Position numbers and translations under genes: made by a program | From: Thiohalomonas denitrificans | Lineage (GTDB): Bacteria; Pseudomonadota; Gammaproteobacteria; Thiohalomonadales; Thiohalomonadaceae | Reading direction: 5' to 3' | Length of the DNA: 64,000 bases | Assembly: GCA_020725115.1 (NCBI GenBank) | Contig: DYFR01000002.1 | Coordinates: 107,871 to 171,870 of the forward strand | Shown here: piece after piece, positions 46,898 through 55,838 of the stretch | How the letters are laid out: each line of letters begins with the position of its first letter | How positions within the stretch are numbered: the stretch's first letter is position 1 | The notes under the pieces: generated by a model | What the model saw: only the letters and a program-made list of their open reading frames with translations | Told to the model about the DNA's origin: nothing | Database searches by the model: none

Positions 46898-47698
46898 TCA
46901 ACGGAACAGATACTGGCCATGCATGCTGTAACGCACCAGCACCAGACCATAGGTGGTGAACAGCAACATGGCATACGGCAACAAGGCCAGCCGGCAGCCA
47001 CGCAATCCTGCCCACGCCGGGCGCAACATCAGATGGCACACGACGGCATAGGCCAGCGCCGTCGCCAATGCCCAGCTCTCGATGGGATCCCAGCCCCAGA
47101 AACGTCCCCAGGCCAGATAGGCCCAATAGGCACCGGTCGCCACCATTACGCTCCACAACAACAGCACCCACCACAACAGTCGGCCACAGCGCCCCTCCTC
47201 GGCTTTTCCACCCAGCAGGGCCAGTGAGGCACACAAGGTCGCCAGCGCCATCGCCAGACTGTTCAGTGGTGCATGGATCTGCAACCAGAAGATGCGCAGC
47301 GCCGGACTCCATGGATAGAAATCCTGGCTGTAGCTCAGTGCAGCGAGCGCCAACACCCCCGCCGCCGCCAGCATCAAGGCAGCGGCCCGACGCAATTCGG
47401 CTCGTCTCCACTGTGCCAGCAGATAGACCACGACCAGGAACAGCGCATCCACGGTGAGGTCTTCGTAGCGCGTGACCAGTGGCAGTTGCCCCTGGCCATG
47501 CCAGCGCAACATGAACAACATCACGTGCACCAGCAACGCCCCCGCCACCAGCATGAGTGCAGTAAGCTGTAACCGTGGCCACAGCACCATCAGCGCCGCC
47601 GCCAGCATATAGATCACGGCGATGCCGCCCTGCAATACCATCACCAGTTCCGGCATCAGCATCGTTGCCGCCACCTTCGCCCCAGCCTCCGTCACCAC
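46898..47698 (-). CDS. ccsA: Cytochrome c biogenesis protein, CcsA/ResC type (system II)
   Basis: A 266-residue membrane protein with about eight helices. The heme-handling WWD-like loop is WGRFWGWDPIESWALATALA, flanked by histidine-containing helices (HAPLNSLAMALATLC and VCHLMLRP). With ResB it exports heme and attaches it to CxxCH apocytochromes in the periplasm. It starts GTG at 47698, overlapping the ResB stop by 4-7 bases. Its place inside the multiheme cluster suggests a dedicated maturation pair. Confidence 0.88.
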   Translation of the reverse strand: MVTEAGAKVAATMLMPELVMVLQGGIAVIYMLAAALMVLWPRLQLTALMLVAGALLVHVMLFMLRWHGQGQLPLVTRYEDLTVDALFLVVVYLLAQWRRAELRRAAALMLAAAGVLALAALSYSQDFYPWSPALRIFWLQIHAPLNSLAMALATLCASLALLGGKAEEGRCGRLLWWVLLLWSVMVATGAYWAYLAWGRFWGWDPIESWALATALAYAVVCHLMLRPAWAGLRGCRLALLPYAMLLFTTYGLVLVRYSMHGQYLFR

Positions 47699-48741
47699 CG
47701 TCGTCCGATCAGATGAAACACGAAGCCCATGACCGCCAGAACCACACCGGCGAACACCCAGGGCACCCCACGGTCGGCGGCCAGATACAGTCCGGCCCAG
47801 GGACTCACCTGTCGTAGCGTCATGCGCTCGCCGCCCACTTCCGCGCTGTCACCGAGATTCAACCAACCCTCGAACAGCTGCTCGGCACCACGACTCACAT
47901 TCATGTGCAACCTTGCCGGCTCTCCCTCCAGCCGCAACCGGAAGGAGCGTATCTCGTCACCGGTGTTGATGGCGCGACCGTGTTCGACCTGCCAATTCAT
48001 CGCCCCCCACTGCGCGCGCGGCAAGGGAAAATGCACCAGCAGCAGACGGCGACTGCCATCGCGCAACACGCGTTCCAGTACGGCGCTATGGCCGAAGGTG
48101 TTATCGGGATAGATGCGGTACCCCGCAACATGCAATGGCCGGTTCGAACTGATCTCGCCCGCTTGCGCCGCACCTCCCGCCTCCTGCCAGCTCACTGCCA
48201 GGCGCAAGTCACGCAACCTGCTGCCCTGCTCCACCACAGCCTCTACCTTGTCGAGGCGCAGCATGCCGGAAAATTCATCTGCGTGGCCGCGATCCACCAC
48301 CAGCTTGTTTGGCGCACCACTCCATACCTCACCTTCCGTGAGCTCCAGGTGGGCGCCAAAACCGGACACTGCACTCGCCATGGCACCGGCGATGAGCAGC
48401 ACCAGGCCGCCATGCCCCAGCGCCACGCCCCACATCCCCGGCTCGCGCCGGCCCCGCAAGCGCATCATCAGTTGCAGCGTGCCCGTCACCAGATTGAGCA
48501 GCAACAGCGCACACACCAGCCAGAACCACCAGGCTCCAAACACATCGGACAGACGCAGACTGTCCAGCCAGCCGCTGCTCGCACTCCACTCCTGCTGCCA
48601 GCCCTGCCGCTCCTGCGGGTTGAGCCGCGCCGTCTGCGGCAGGGTGCCGCCCAGCATGGCCAGCAGCGCCAGCACCCCCAACAGCACCGTGGCCAACTGG
48701 TGTGAACCCAGCAGATGCCACAGGCGGATCAATTGGCGCAA
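47692..48741 (-). CDS. resB: Cytochrome c biogenesis protein, ResB/Ccs1 type (system II)
   Basis: A 349-residue protein with the ResB layout: two N-terminal helices (LATVLLGVLALLAMLGGTLP and FGAWWFWLVCALLLLNLVTG), a third near GLVLLIAGAMASAVSGFGAH, a periplasmic domain, and a C-terminal helix near AGVVLAVMGFVFHLIG. It is shorter than many stand-alone ResB proteins. It overlaps the CcsA start and also overlaps the end of the 11-heme cytochrome gene by 13 bases. Confidence 0.85.
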   Translation of the reverse strand: MRQLIRLWHLLGSHQLATVLLGVLALLAMLGGTLPQTARLNPQERQGWQQEWSASSGWLDSLRLSDVFGAWWFWLVCALLLLNLVTGTLQLMMRLRGRREPGMWGVALGHGGLVLLIAGAMASAVSGFGAHLELTEGEVWSGAPNKLVVDRGHADEFSGMLRLDKVEAVVEQGSRLRDLRLAVSWQEAGGAAQAGEISSNRPLHVAGYRIYPDNTFGHSAVLERVLRDGSRRLLLVHFPLPRAQWGAMNWQVEHGRAINTGDEIRSFRLRLEGEPARLHMNVSRGAEQLFEGWLNLGDSAEVGGERMTLRQVSPWAGLYLAADRGVPWVFAGVVLAVMGFVFHLIGRRW

Positions 48742-50699
48742 CTTCCCACGCCGGACACCCCGCTGCTGCCGGTATAGCTGGCGCCATGGCAGTCCGTCCT
48801 TCTCCAGTTACCGCTGCCGATGGTATCGAGCGGGATGCTGGAATTGAGGCCATAGTAGACGCTGCCATTGATGGGGAAACGATAGTGGGCATTGTAGGGT
48901 GCCGGATCCGGGTCACCGGTACCGAACACCAGCAGCGCCCGCCGCTGCCAGCCATGCGGCACCGCCACATGGCAGGCCAGGCAGGGCATGTTGCGAAACC
49001 CAATATGGCGGTTGTGCAGGTTCTTCCGCGCCCCGTCGAACCGGCCGGAGAAACCCGTGCTGTACTCGCTGGTATTGGTGCCACCACCATAGACGCCCCA
49101 GTCATGGCACTTGAAACACAGGTGATTGCTGGTGTCGCTCATGCCGGTGGTGAAATCATAGGGCGCCCACAGGATCGGCCACACGTCGGAACCGTGCGGC
49201 CCCTTCAGACCATCGATGCCCTGACTGTCGGAATGACAGTCGGCACAGGTCATGGTACTGGTCGGGGTCATGCCGTTGATCAGGGCGGCGGAGTAATTGG
49301 CCCCGTCAGAGGCGATGAAATCATTCTTGCCCTGCGCCACCACCGGGTGGTAGGACTTGTTGTTGGGATTGAACTCCTTGGCCTGATCGGTGAGCAGACC
49401 ATCACCGCCGATCAGTCCGTAGGGGTCGAGCGGCGGACTGTTGCCGAAGGCGTAATAGGAGTGGCATTTGAAACAGAGCTGGTGCTGGTACTGCACATCG
49501 TCCACCACACTGTAACTGGTCACATCCTGCCAATTGCCGGGCCAGACCGGCTCCACCCCCCATATGCCCTTCAGCACGTTGGAGGCCAGATTGTTGGTCG
49601 GTGTGCCACTGCCGACGCTGGGCGACACACCCGGCGAGACCGCATGCGGATTGTGACAGTCGGGACACTCGGCGTGGCGGTTGGCCAGATTGGCCTGCGC
49701 CTCACGCACGGTGTTGGCATCGATACGCTCAGTACTGTGGACACCATTGATGGTAGAGACGGGATGCGTATAGGTCTTGGTCAATGCCGTGGCGATGTCC
49801 TTCGAGCCGGTGGCGACATTACCGTTGTGGCACACCAGGCAGACACCGGCCTCGCCATCCTGCTTGAGCAGCTCACGTCCGCCGCCACCGCTGTGCGGGC
49901 GATGACAGCTCTCGCAACCATTGGCCTTGGGCGTGGAATTGGCATCGTTGGCCAGGTTGTGGCCGGGCAGGTGCCACGGATTGGTGCCAGCGCCATTCCA
50001 CTGGGCGATGGATTCGCGGTGGCCCTGATTGACAACTGTGGACCAGTATTTCTTGTCATGGCAGGTGCGACACAGCGGCGAACCGTAACCTGCCTCGTCG
50101 GTAAAACCGATGCGCAGGAATTTCGGATAGGTGTCACTGTGCGGCTCATGGCAGCTGGTGCACTGCAATTCGCCGTTGTGATCCGGCTTGATGCTGCCGG
50201 TGAGCAGTGCCGGTGACACCAGCTCGAGATTCTGGCCGGCCAGGGCGGTGTCGTAAACGAACGAAATGGGATGGTCGTCGCTCAGGTCCGTGCTGAGCGA
50301 TGACGCGCCGGCCAGCACGGCCTCCAGACCCGGCACCACGCCGGCACCATTGCCACTGCCGAACGGCAGATTATGGACACTGCCCAGGGCTACGGTGCCG
50401 TCATGGCAGGACAGACAAAGCTTGCTGGCCCCGGTAGGCTGGCCGGGACTCGCCACCATCGTCGGGCTGTCATAAAGTGCATAGGTCGCCCCGGACATTT
50501 CATGATTCCACAGGGGAACCGCCGGTGAGGCATTGTGCGGCGTGTGACAGAACACGCAGATCTGCTGTTCGCTGGTGGCCTTGTAGGTACCGGGGCCATC
50601 GGCGGAAAGATTGTGCCTGGTGGTGGCGATACCGGCCCAGGCCGTGCCCTGCACGAACAGCACCAGTACCACGCAAAGACGATGCAGATACCCGTTCAT
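48729..50699 (-). CDS. Undecaheme c-type cytochrome (11 CxxCH)
   Basis: A 656-residue secreted protein with a signal peptide (cleavage after AWA) and 11 CxxCH motifs: CVFCH, CLSCH, CTSCH, CRTCH, CESCH, CLVCH, CPDCH, CFKCH, CADCH, CFKCH and CLACH. The first part resembles the tetraheme cytochrome at 63288-63983 (IATTRHNLSADGPGTYK, then CHTPHNASPAVPLWNHEMSG). No lipobox or membrane anchor is seen, so it is probably secreted or bound to the outer-membrane complex. Its ATG overlaps the stop of the NHL gene (ATGA). An 11-heme cytochrome is also described in the biocathode organism Candidatus Tenderia (from memory, not checked). Confidence 0.92.
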   Translation of the reverse strand: MNGYLHRLCVVLVLFVQGTAWAGIATTRHNLSADGPGTYKATSEQQICVFCHTPHNASPAVPLWNHEMSGATYALYDSPTMVASPGQPTGASKLCLSCHDGTVALGSVHNLPFGSGNGAGVVPGLEAVLAGASSLSTDLSDDHPISFVYDTALAGQNLELVSPALLTGSIKPDHNGELQCTSCHEPHSDTYPKFLRIGFTDEAGYGSPLCRTCHDKKYWSTVVNQGHRESIAQWNGAGTNPWHLPGHNLANDANSTPKANGCESCHRPHSGGGGRELLKQDGEAGVCLVCHNGNVATGSKDIATALTKTYTHPVSTINGVHSTERIDANTVREAQANLANRHAECPDCHNPHAVSPGVSPSVGSGTPTNNLASNVLKGIWGVEPVWPGNWQDVTSYSVVDDVQYQHQLCFKCHSYYAFGNSPPLDPYGLIGGDGLLTDQAKEFNPNNKSYHPVVAQGKNDFIASDGANYSAALINGMTPTSTMTCADCHSDSQGIDGLKGPHGSDVWPILWAPYDFTTGMSDTSNHLCFKCHDWGVYGGGTNTSEYSTGFSGRFDGARKNLHNRHIGFRNMPCLACHVAVPHGWQRRALLVFGTGDPDPAPYNAHYRFPINGSVYYGLNSSIPLDTIGSGNWRRTDCHGASYTGSSGVSGVGSCAN

Positions 50700-51727
50700 G
50701 GCCGCCCGGCCTCCCGCAGATACTGAAACACCTGCACGCGCTTGTTGTAGGAGTCGGCCACATACAGCCGGTCATCCTCGCCCATGGCCAACCCGGTAGG
50801 CAGCCAGAACATCCCTGGTGCCTGTCCGCTGGCACCGAAAAACAGCAACAAGCGACCTTCCGTATCGAAGATTTGAATATTGTCGAAACTGGCATCGGCC
50901 ACATAGGTATGGCCGCTACTGTCCAGCGCCACCCCCTTGGGTGCCGAGAAATCACCGGAACCATCGCCACGCTGCCCGATGCTGCGCACGAAGCCCCCCT
51001 GTGCATCGAACACCTGGATACGACCATTGAGGGCGTCGGTGACGAAGACCTGGCCGCGGTGATCGACAGTGATGAAGCTGGGGTAGTTGAATTCTCCATC
51101 CAGCATGCCGCGGCGACCGATGTTCTCTGTCATCGCACCACTGGTCAAATCGAATACCCGCACCACATGCGCCGGGGTATCCACCACATAGAGCCGGCCC
51201 CGGGCGGCATCCACCGCGGCGGCAGTCGGCCGCTGCAACGACTCGCTACCACCGTAACTGCGTCGCCACTCCTTTGCATCTGCCCAGACATGTACCTGAC
51301 GCTGTTCACTGTCAACGACATACAGATTGCCCCGCCCATCGCCGCTCACGGCCATGGGATGCTGCAACACGTGCTTGTTCACCGTGGTCAGTGCCCAGTA
51401 CTTTCCCCGCGCCTCGTCAAACACATGCACACGTTTGTCCGCCGGATCGGCCACGGCCAACCAGCCGCCGACCTGATCTACAGCCACCCCCATCGGCTTG
51501 CGCATTTCCATCTGCTCCGGTCCGACAATAAAGTCCCACAGACGGGCAAAAAATCCCTTGGGACCCGTCACATCCTCCACCGTGGAAATCGATTTCACAT
51601 ATTGAATGCGCGCCGGCGCCGGCGGTGCCGGCCAGACCAGTACCTGCGCCTCTGCCACGACATGAGACGGCAACATCAGCATGGCGCAGTACATGGTGAG
51701 CGCAGCGATGATTTTCCGTCGGTTCAT
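50696..51727 (-). CDS. NHL-repeat beta-propeller protein (partner of the 11-heme cytochrome)
   Basis: A 343-residue protein: signal peptide (MNRRKIIAALTMYCAMLMLP), then a six-bladed NHL-type propeller, with repeats such as RPTAAAVDAARGRLYVVDTP, GQVFVTDALNGRIQVFD, GHTYVADASFDNIQIFD and DRLYVADSYNKRVQVFQ. Probably periplasmic or extracellular. It follows the 24-heme cytochrome and overlaps the 11-heme gene by 4 bases. A similar NHL gene precedes the 24-heme gene, so each large cytochrome is paired with a propeller. Confidence 0.88.
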   Translation of the reverse strand: MNRRKIIAALTMYCAMLMLPSHVVAEAQVLVWPAPPAPARIQYVKSISTVEDVTGPKGFFARLWDFIVGPEQMEMRKPMGVAVDQVGGWLAVADPADKRVHVFDEARGKYWALTTVNKHVLQHPMAVSGDGRGNLYVVDSEQRQVHVWADAKEWRRSYGGSESLQRPTAAAVDAARGRLYVVDTPAHVVRVFDLTSGAMTENIGRRGMLDGEFNYPSFITVDHRGQVFVTDALNGRIQVFDAQGGFVRSIGQRGDGSGDFSAPKGVALDSSGHTYVADASFDNIQIFDTEGRLLLFFGASGQAPGMFWLPTGLAMGEDDRLYVADSYNKRVQVFQYLREAGRP

Positions 51728-51738
51728 GCCTTTCTCTC

Positions 51739-54699
51739 CTAGCGATACAAGCGATGCGGGACGCGCGAGGTCTCGCCATGAAAATACTTGTAGCGGAACA
51801 GCGCATCGAGGCCGTGGCAGTTGGTGCACAAATTGAAATTGCTCTTGTTGCGCAGGAAGCTGTTCAGCGCATTGCCTTCCACATTGCGCCCCGGCCCCTC
51901 GCGCTCCACCCCCGCCTGCCATTGATGGGCGTTATGGCAGGTGGGACAGGAGATCACGCCACTGTCCACCACGGCTCCGTCCTTATCGTACACGGGATAA
52001 GAACCGAAAATCTCTCCTGGTCGCGGCCAGCCGCGCACCGATACCACCTGGATATCCTGCGGGTGGTTGAGTCTGACCGGCACCTTGCCCGCCGCCACCT
52101 TGTCCGGTGCATGGCAGCTGCGGCACAGACTCTCCATCACCTCCTGCCCCTCGGTGGTGCTGCGTCCCCACAAGCGCGTGCGAAGCTGGGCGTTATGCAC
52201 CGCATGGCATTGGCCACAGACACCGGATTCCTGCACCGTCTGCCCGCGTGCATTGCGCTGTTGCGGTGCGGTGATGCGCAGATCATGTTCGGTATTGCGC
52301 ACCCAGCGGGCATCCATATGGCAGTCCGCGCACAGATCACCTGCCGGTGCCGCCGGCAGACGCAGAAAGCTATCGCTTGCCTGCCCCTCCACCCTGGCAC
52401 TGGCTCCTGCCTTGCTGTGTGCCTCACCCGGCACCCATTGGTGCGGATTGTGGCAGGTCGGGCAGCTGACGCGACCATCGTCCGGATCGCGCGTGCCATC
52501 GACACGAAACAGCGGCAGCGAGGTCTCGACACCGACATTCTTCACATCGACCCGTAGTGGATGGGAATGCTGTCCCACCTGCTTCTCCTGCGCCAGGCCA
52601 CCATCCTGGTGGCAACCCTGGCACAGCTGCGCCATGGTGTCGGCACCCTCGCCGCTATAGGTTGCCCACAGGCGGGCACCACCGGCATTGTGCGGCTGAT
52701 GACACTGGGCACAGACATTCACCTTCTGCGCCGCCTGCCTGTCCTTGGGACGGGACAGTTTCAGATTGTGCTTGGACCAGGCCACCATCCCCTTGTCGGT
52801 GTGGCAGTTGCGGCACAGCGTAGCCTCGGCATCATTGGCCAGACGCAGGAACTTGCCCTCCTTCGCCGGCTGCCGGTGCGGGTCATGGCAGCTGGCGCAG
52901 GCGACATTCCCCCCCGCCGCCACCTTGCGCCCATCGGCGGCGAACAAGGGCAGCGGCCGCAAGACACCGGTTTCAAACAGATCACGCACCTGGCTCAACC
53001 AGCCCTGCGCAGTGGCGACAATGCCGATGCGCGCAATGGGCACATCCACCGGATGGGTATGCTCACCCACGGTGCGGCCATGCGCCGCCCCCTGCTCCCG
53101 GTGGCAGGAAAGGCAGATGGAGGACACCGGATCCACACCCGGCTCCGGCGCCAGCGCCCACATGCGCGGCCCCTCTCCCTGATGTACCCGATGGCATGTA
53201 TCACATACCCCGTTCACCTCCGGCAGACTGACATGCTGCTTCATCTTGCTGCGGTCATGCGGCGTTCCGGCCAGCGCCTTCTTTTCCTCATGACAACCGA
53301 GACACAGTGACGAGCCACGCACATTGTCGCGGCGCAAGAAACTGTTGCTGGCATCCCCCTCGGTCTGCAGATCGTCGACCACCTTGTCATCGGGCGCCCA
53401 GCGGTGTGGATCATGGCAGCTGGCACAGGTCACCTGGCCGCCACTGCTGACGGCCAGCCCCTCGGGACTGTAAGCCGGCAGGTCAGTGCCGGCATTGATG
53501 CCCTGCATGGCGCGTCCCACCGGGTGACTATGAATGCCGGGCAGCTTGGCCTCGGCCACTGCCCCTTTCTGGTGGCAGCTCAGACAATTGGCCGCCATGG
53601 GATCATCGCTGCCGCCCGGTGATCGTGCCCACATCTTCGGCCCGCTGCCGCCATGGGGCAGATGACAGCTGGCACATACACCGTTCGCTGCCGGCTGCTC
53701 CCTGATGTTGGTGACGTCAGGATGGCTGCCTGTCAGATTGTGCCGCGTGGCCGTCACGCTGCGCTCGCGCTGATGGCATTCCTGACACAGCGCCGAATCC
53801 TCATTGCTGCGGATCAGTATCTTTCCCTCCGACAGGGCGCCATGGGGACGATGACAGGTCTGGCAAACCACCTCGCCCGATGTGCCCAGGCGCGCACCAT
53901 CATCCAGCAGTTGCTGCGGCACCTTCACCTTGTCCGGACGCACATTCACCGGATGGGTACCCTTGCGTGCGGCCTCGCTGCGCGTCGTGGCATGACGGTC
54001 ATCGTGGCAAGTAGCGCACAGGGCCGAATTGGTGTTGTCCACCACCAGCAGTTTTTCCGCCGTGGCGGCACCATGCACCCGATGACACGACTGACAGATC
54101 ACCTCATCATCATTGCCACCGAACTTGGCGCCGCCTTGCTCCAGCACCGCCGGCTTGTGTTCCAACGGTTTGAACACCGGATGATTGCCCTCGCCGCTGC
54201 CGGTACTGCGATCCAGGTGACAGGCCAGACACAGACTGGAGTCAACGTTTTCCACACGCATGAACACCGGCGAATACTCCTGCTCCCAATTCACGCCATG
54301 GGCACTGTGACAGGTGCCGCAATACAGCCGACCATCATCATTGAGCGGGAAGATCTCCTTGCCGTCCTTGCGCGGGATGTGGATCTTCTCGGAAGGCTGG
54401 ATACCCAGGGGATGAAAATGTTCCCGTTTGGCCCAGACGAAGCGCGAATCGCGCACAAAACCATCGTGACAGGAGAAACACATGCGCTCGGTACTGACCA
54501 CATCCTGCCGCCCGGTCGGTTCCACTGGACGTGGCTCGTAAGGGATCAGGGTGGTGACATTCTCGCGCTGGAAATCATCCAGCCACATCACATGGCAAAT
54601 GGAACACTCGCGCTTGGGTGAAATATCGCGCGCCCCGGCCGTTGTTGCCCACAACAGGCACAGGCACAGCAACCACGCCAGACCTCGCCCGCCCATCAT
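51739..54699 (-). CDS. Giant multiheme c-type cytochrome with 24 CxxCH motifs
   Basis: About 986 residues with a signal peptide (MMGGRGLAWLLCLCLLWATT, cleavage near GAR). I count 24 CxxCH motifs. After an initial pair (CSICH, CFSCH) the pattern repeats five times as CxxCH-x-x-H...CxxCH...CxxCH-x-x-H...CxxCH, often closed by a HP motif, and ends with one more pair (CPTCH, CTNCH): 2 + 5x4 + 2. Phrases such as SCPTCHNPHQW and ALNSFLR recur between modules. It looks built by tandem duplication of a tetraheme unit, suiting a long heme wire. The start at 54699 is preferred; a TTG three codons upstream is possible. Confidence 0.92.
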   Translation of the reverse strand: MMGGRGLAWLLCLCLLWATTAGARDISPKRECSICHVMWLDDFQRENVTTLIPYEPRPVEPTGRQDVVSTERMCFSCHDGFVRDSRFVWAKREHFHPLGIQPSEKIHIPRKDGKEIFPLNDDGRLYCGTCHSAHGVNWEQEYSPVFMRVENVDSSLCLACHLDRSTGSGEGNHPVFKPLEHKPAVLEQGGAKFGGNDDEVICQSCHRVHGAATAEKLLVVDNTNSALCATCHDDRHATTRSEAARKGTHPVNVRPDKVKVPQQLLDDGARLGTSGEVVCQTCHRPHGALSEGKILIRSNEDSALCQECHQRERSVTATRHNLTGSHPDVTNIREQPAANGVCASCHLPHGGSGPKMWARSPGGSDDPMAANCLSCHQKGAVAEAKLPGIHSHPVGRAMQGINAGTDLPAYSPEGLAVSSGGQVTCASCHDPHRWAPDDKVVDDLQTEGDASNSFLRRDNVRGSSLCLGCHEEKKALAGTPHDRSKMKQHVSLPEVNGVCDTCHRVHQGEGPRMWALAPEPGVDPVSSICLSCHREQGAAHGRTVGEHTHPVDVPIARIGIVATAQGWLSQVRDLFETGVLRPLPLFAADGRKVAAGGNVACASCHDPHRQPAKEGKFLRLANDAEATLCRNCHTDKGMVAWSKHNLKLSRPKDRQAAQKVNVCAQCHQPHNAGGARLWATYSGEGADTMAQLCQGCHQDGGLAQEKQVGQHSHPLRVDVKNVGVETSLPLFRVDGTRDPDDGRVSCPTCHNPHQWVPGEAHSKAGASARVEGQASDSFLRLPAAPAGDLCADCHMDARWVRNTEHDLRITAPQQRNARGQTVQESGVCGQCHAVHNAQLRTRLWGRSTTEGQEVMESLCRSCHAPDKVAAGKVPVRLNHPQDIQVVSVRGWPRPGEIFGSYPVYDKDGAVVDSGVISCPTCHNAHQWQAGVEREGPGRNVEGNALNSFLRNKSNFNLCTNCHGLDALFRYKYFHGETSRVPHRLYR

Positions 54700-54716
54700 G
54701 CCATTCAATCCCGGGG

Positions 54717-55640
54717 TTACCGAAGTTCGAACACGGAAACGCGATTGGCCAACATCTCCGTCACGTACAGACGCCCGTCCAGGCTTGCCGCCAGACCTAC
54801 CGGCGCAACAAACCGGTGCGGCCTGCCCCCCTGCCCCAGGACATGCAACAGCCGATAACCGCTGTCGAACACCTGCACCACTTCCATATAACTGTCGCTG
54901 ATGTAATAGCGCCCGGCCTGATCGATCGCAATCCCCTTGGGCCGGAACAACTGCCCCGGCAACACGCCCCACTCACCCAGCTGATAGTGGTAACGACCAT
55001 CTTCATCAAATATCTGAACCCGCGTATTGAGCACATCCACCACCGCGACCAGCCCCTCACGCACCGCCAGCGTGGCCGGATAGCGGAACTGCCCCTGGGC
55101 CACGCCTTCGCCGCCCCAGGAACCCAATACCTCACCCTGCGGCGAGAGTTTCATCACCCGATGGGTGTTATTGCCGGTAACGAACAGATTTCCGCTCAGC
55201 TCGCTGACCGCCACATCGGCCGGACGTACCGGTTTGCCGCCATCCAGCAACGGCAGGGAACGCAGGAAACGCCCCTCCCCATCCAGTACCTGAATGCGAT
55301 GATTGCCGGCATCGGCCACATACACCAGTCCATGACGATCGACGGCCACACCGAGCGGCTCGGCAAACTGCGCGGCACCGGCGCCATGCTGGCCGACGGC
55401 GGCGATGAAGCCACCCAGCGCGTCATAGATCACCAGGCGATGATTGCCGCCATCCACCACATACGCGCGGCCGTTGCCGGCCACCGCCACATCGCTGGGC
55501 AAGGCCAGCGGCATACCGCCGGCACCGGCGAGCCGATGCAGCGGGGCGATCTCGCCGATGCGCAAATCCTGCGCCACGGCCAGGCCCACCCATCCCATCA
55601 GCACCATCAGCACCATCAGCAGCCAATACCGCATCGTCAT
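54717..55640 (-). CDS. NHL-repeat beta-propeller protein (partner of the 24-heme cytochrome)
   Basis: About 307 residues from the ATG at 55640 (MTMRYWLLMVLMVLMGWVGL as signal or anchor helix). Six NHL blades follow: GRAYVVDGGNHRLVIYD, GLVYVADAGNHRIQVLDG, GNLFVTGNNTHRVMKLS, LVAVVDVLNTRVQIFDED, GRYYISDSYMEVVQVFDS and GRLYVTEMLANRVSVFE. It lies 17 bases upstream of the 24-heme gene. It may position or bind that cytochrome at the cell surface; this is inference from gene order. Confidence 0.86.
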   Translation of the reverse strand: MTMRYWLLMVLMVLMGWVGLAVAQDLRIGEIAPLHRLAGAGGMPLALPSDVAVAGNGRAYVVDGGNHRLVIYDALGGFIAAVGQHGAGAAQFAEPLGVAVDRHGLVYVADAGNHRIQVLDGEGRFLRSLPLLDGGKPVRPADVAVSELSGNLFVTGNNTHRVMKLSPQGEVLGSWGGEGVAQGQFRYPATLAVREGLVAVVDVLNTRVQIFDEDGRYHYQLGEWGVLPGQLFRPKGIAIDQAGRYYISDSYMEVVQVFDSGYRLLHVLGQGGRPHRFVAPVGLAASLDGRLYVTEMLANRVSVFELR

Positions 55641-55711
55641 CCAGCCATCCGAACCACGTATGAATAAAACCGTTTCTCTTGCCCGCGCCATCCCTGGCGA
55701 CCGCCATGCGG

Positions 55712-55838
55712 CTAAATAAGCGTTCCGAATCGGTATCCACCTTATCTTCGGTGTGTCATAGGGCGGGCCGTGCCCGCCGCCGCACGGCGCCCATGGGACG
55801 CCCTATGCCTGGTTATGAATTCGGAACAGCTATTTAGC
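55712..55838. repeat. Composite inverted-repeat element with nested GC-rich hairpin (family F copy 2 inside)
   Basis: The outer arms ctaaataagcgttccgaat (55712-55730) and its near reverse complement (55819-55837) bracket a 90-base centre. The centre contains a second copy (55756-55808) of the gggcgggc...gcgcccta repeat seen at 9204-9253. The right arm supplies the TAA stop of the triheme cytochrome gene. A 20-base segment (55722-55741) recurs with one mismatch at 41081-41100. The design resembles a small non-autonomous element. Confidence 0.75.

Noticed and set aside
48702-50216. 504-residue plus-strand frame opposite the 11-heme cytochrome, with Val/Gly/Thr-rich composition
   Set aside because: The minus frame has 11 CxxCH motifs and a signal peptide; the plus frame has none of the features of a real protein.
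51739-54972. Longer start for the 24-heme gene at 54972
   Set aside because: The extra 91 residues overlap the NHL gene, contain no signal peptide and would bury the real one at MMGGRGLAWLL.
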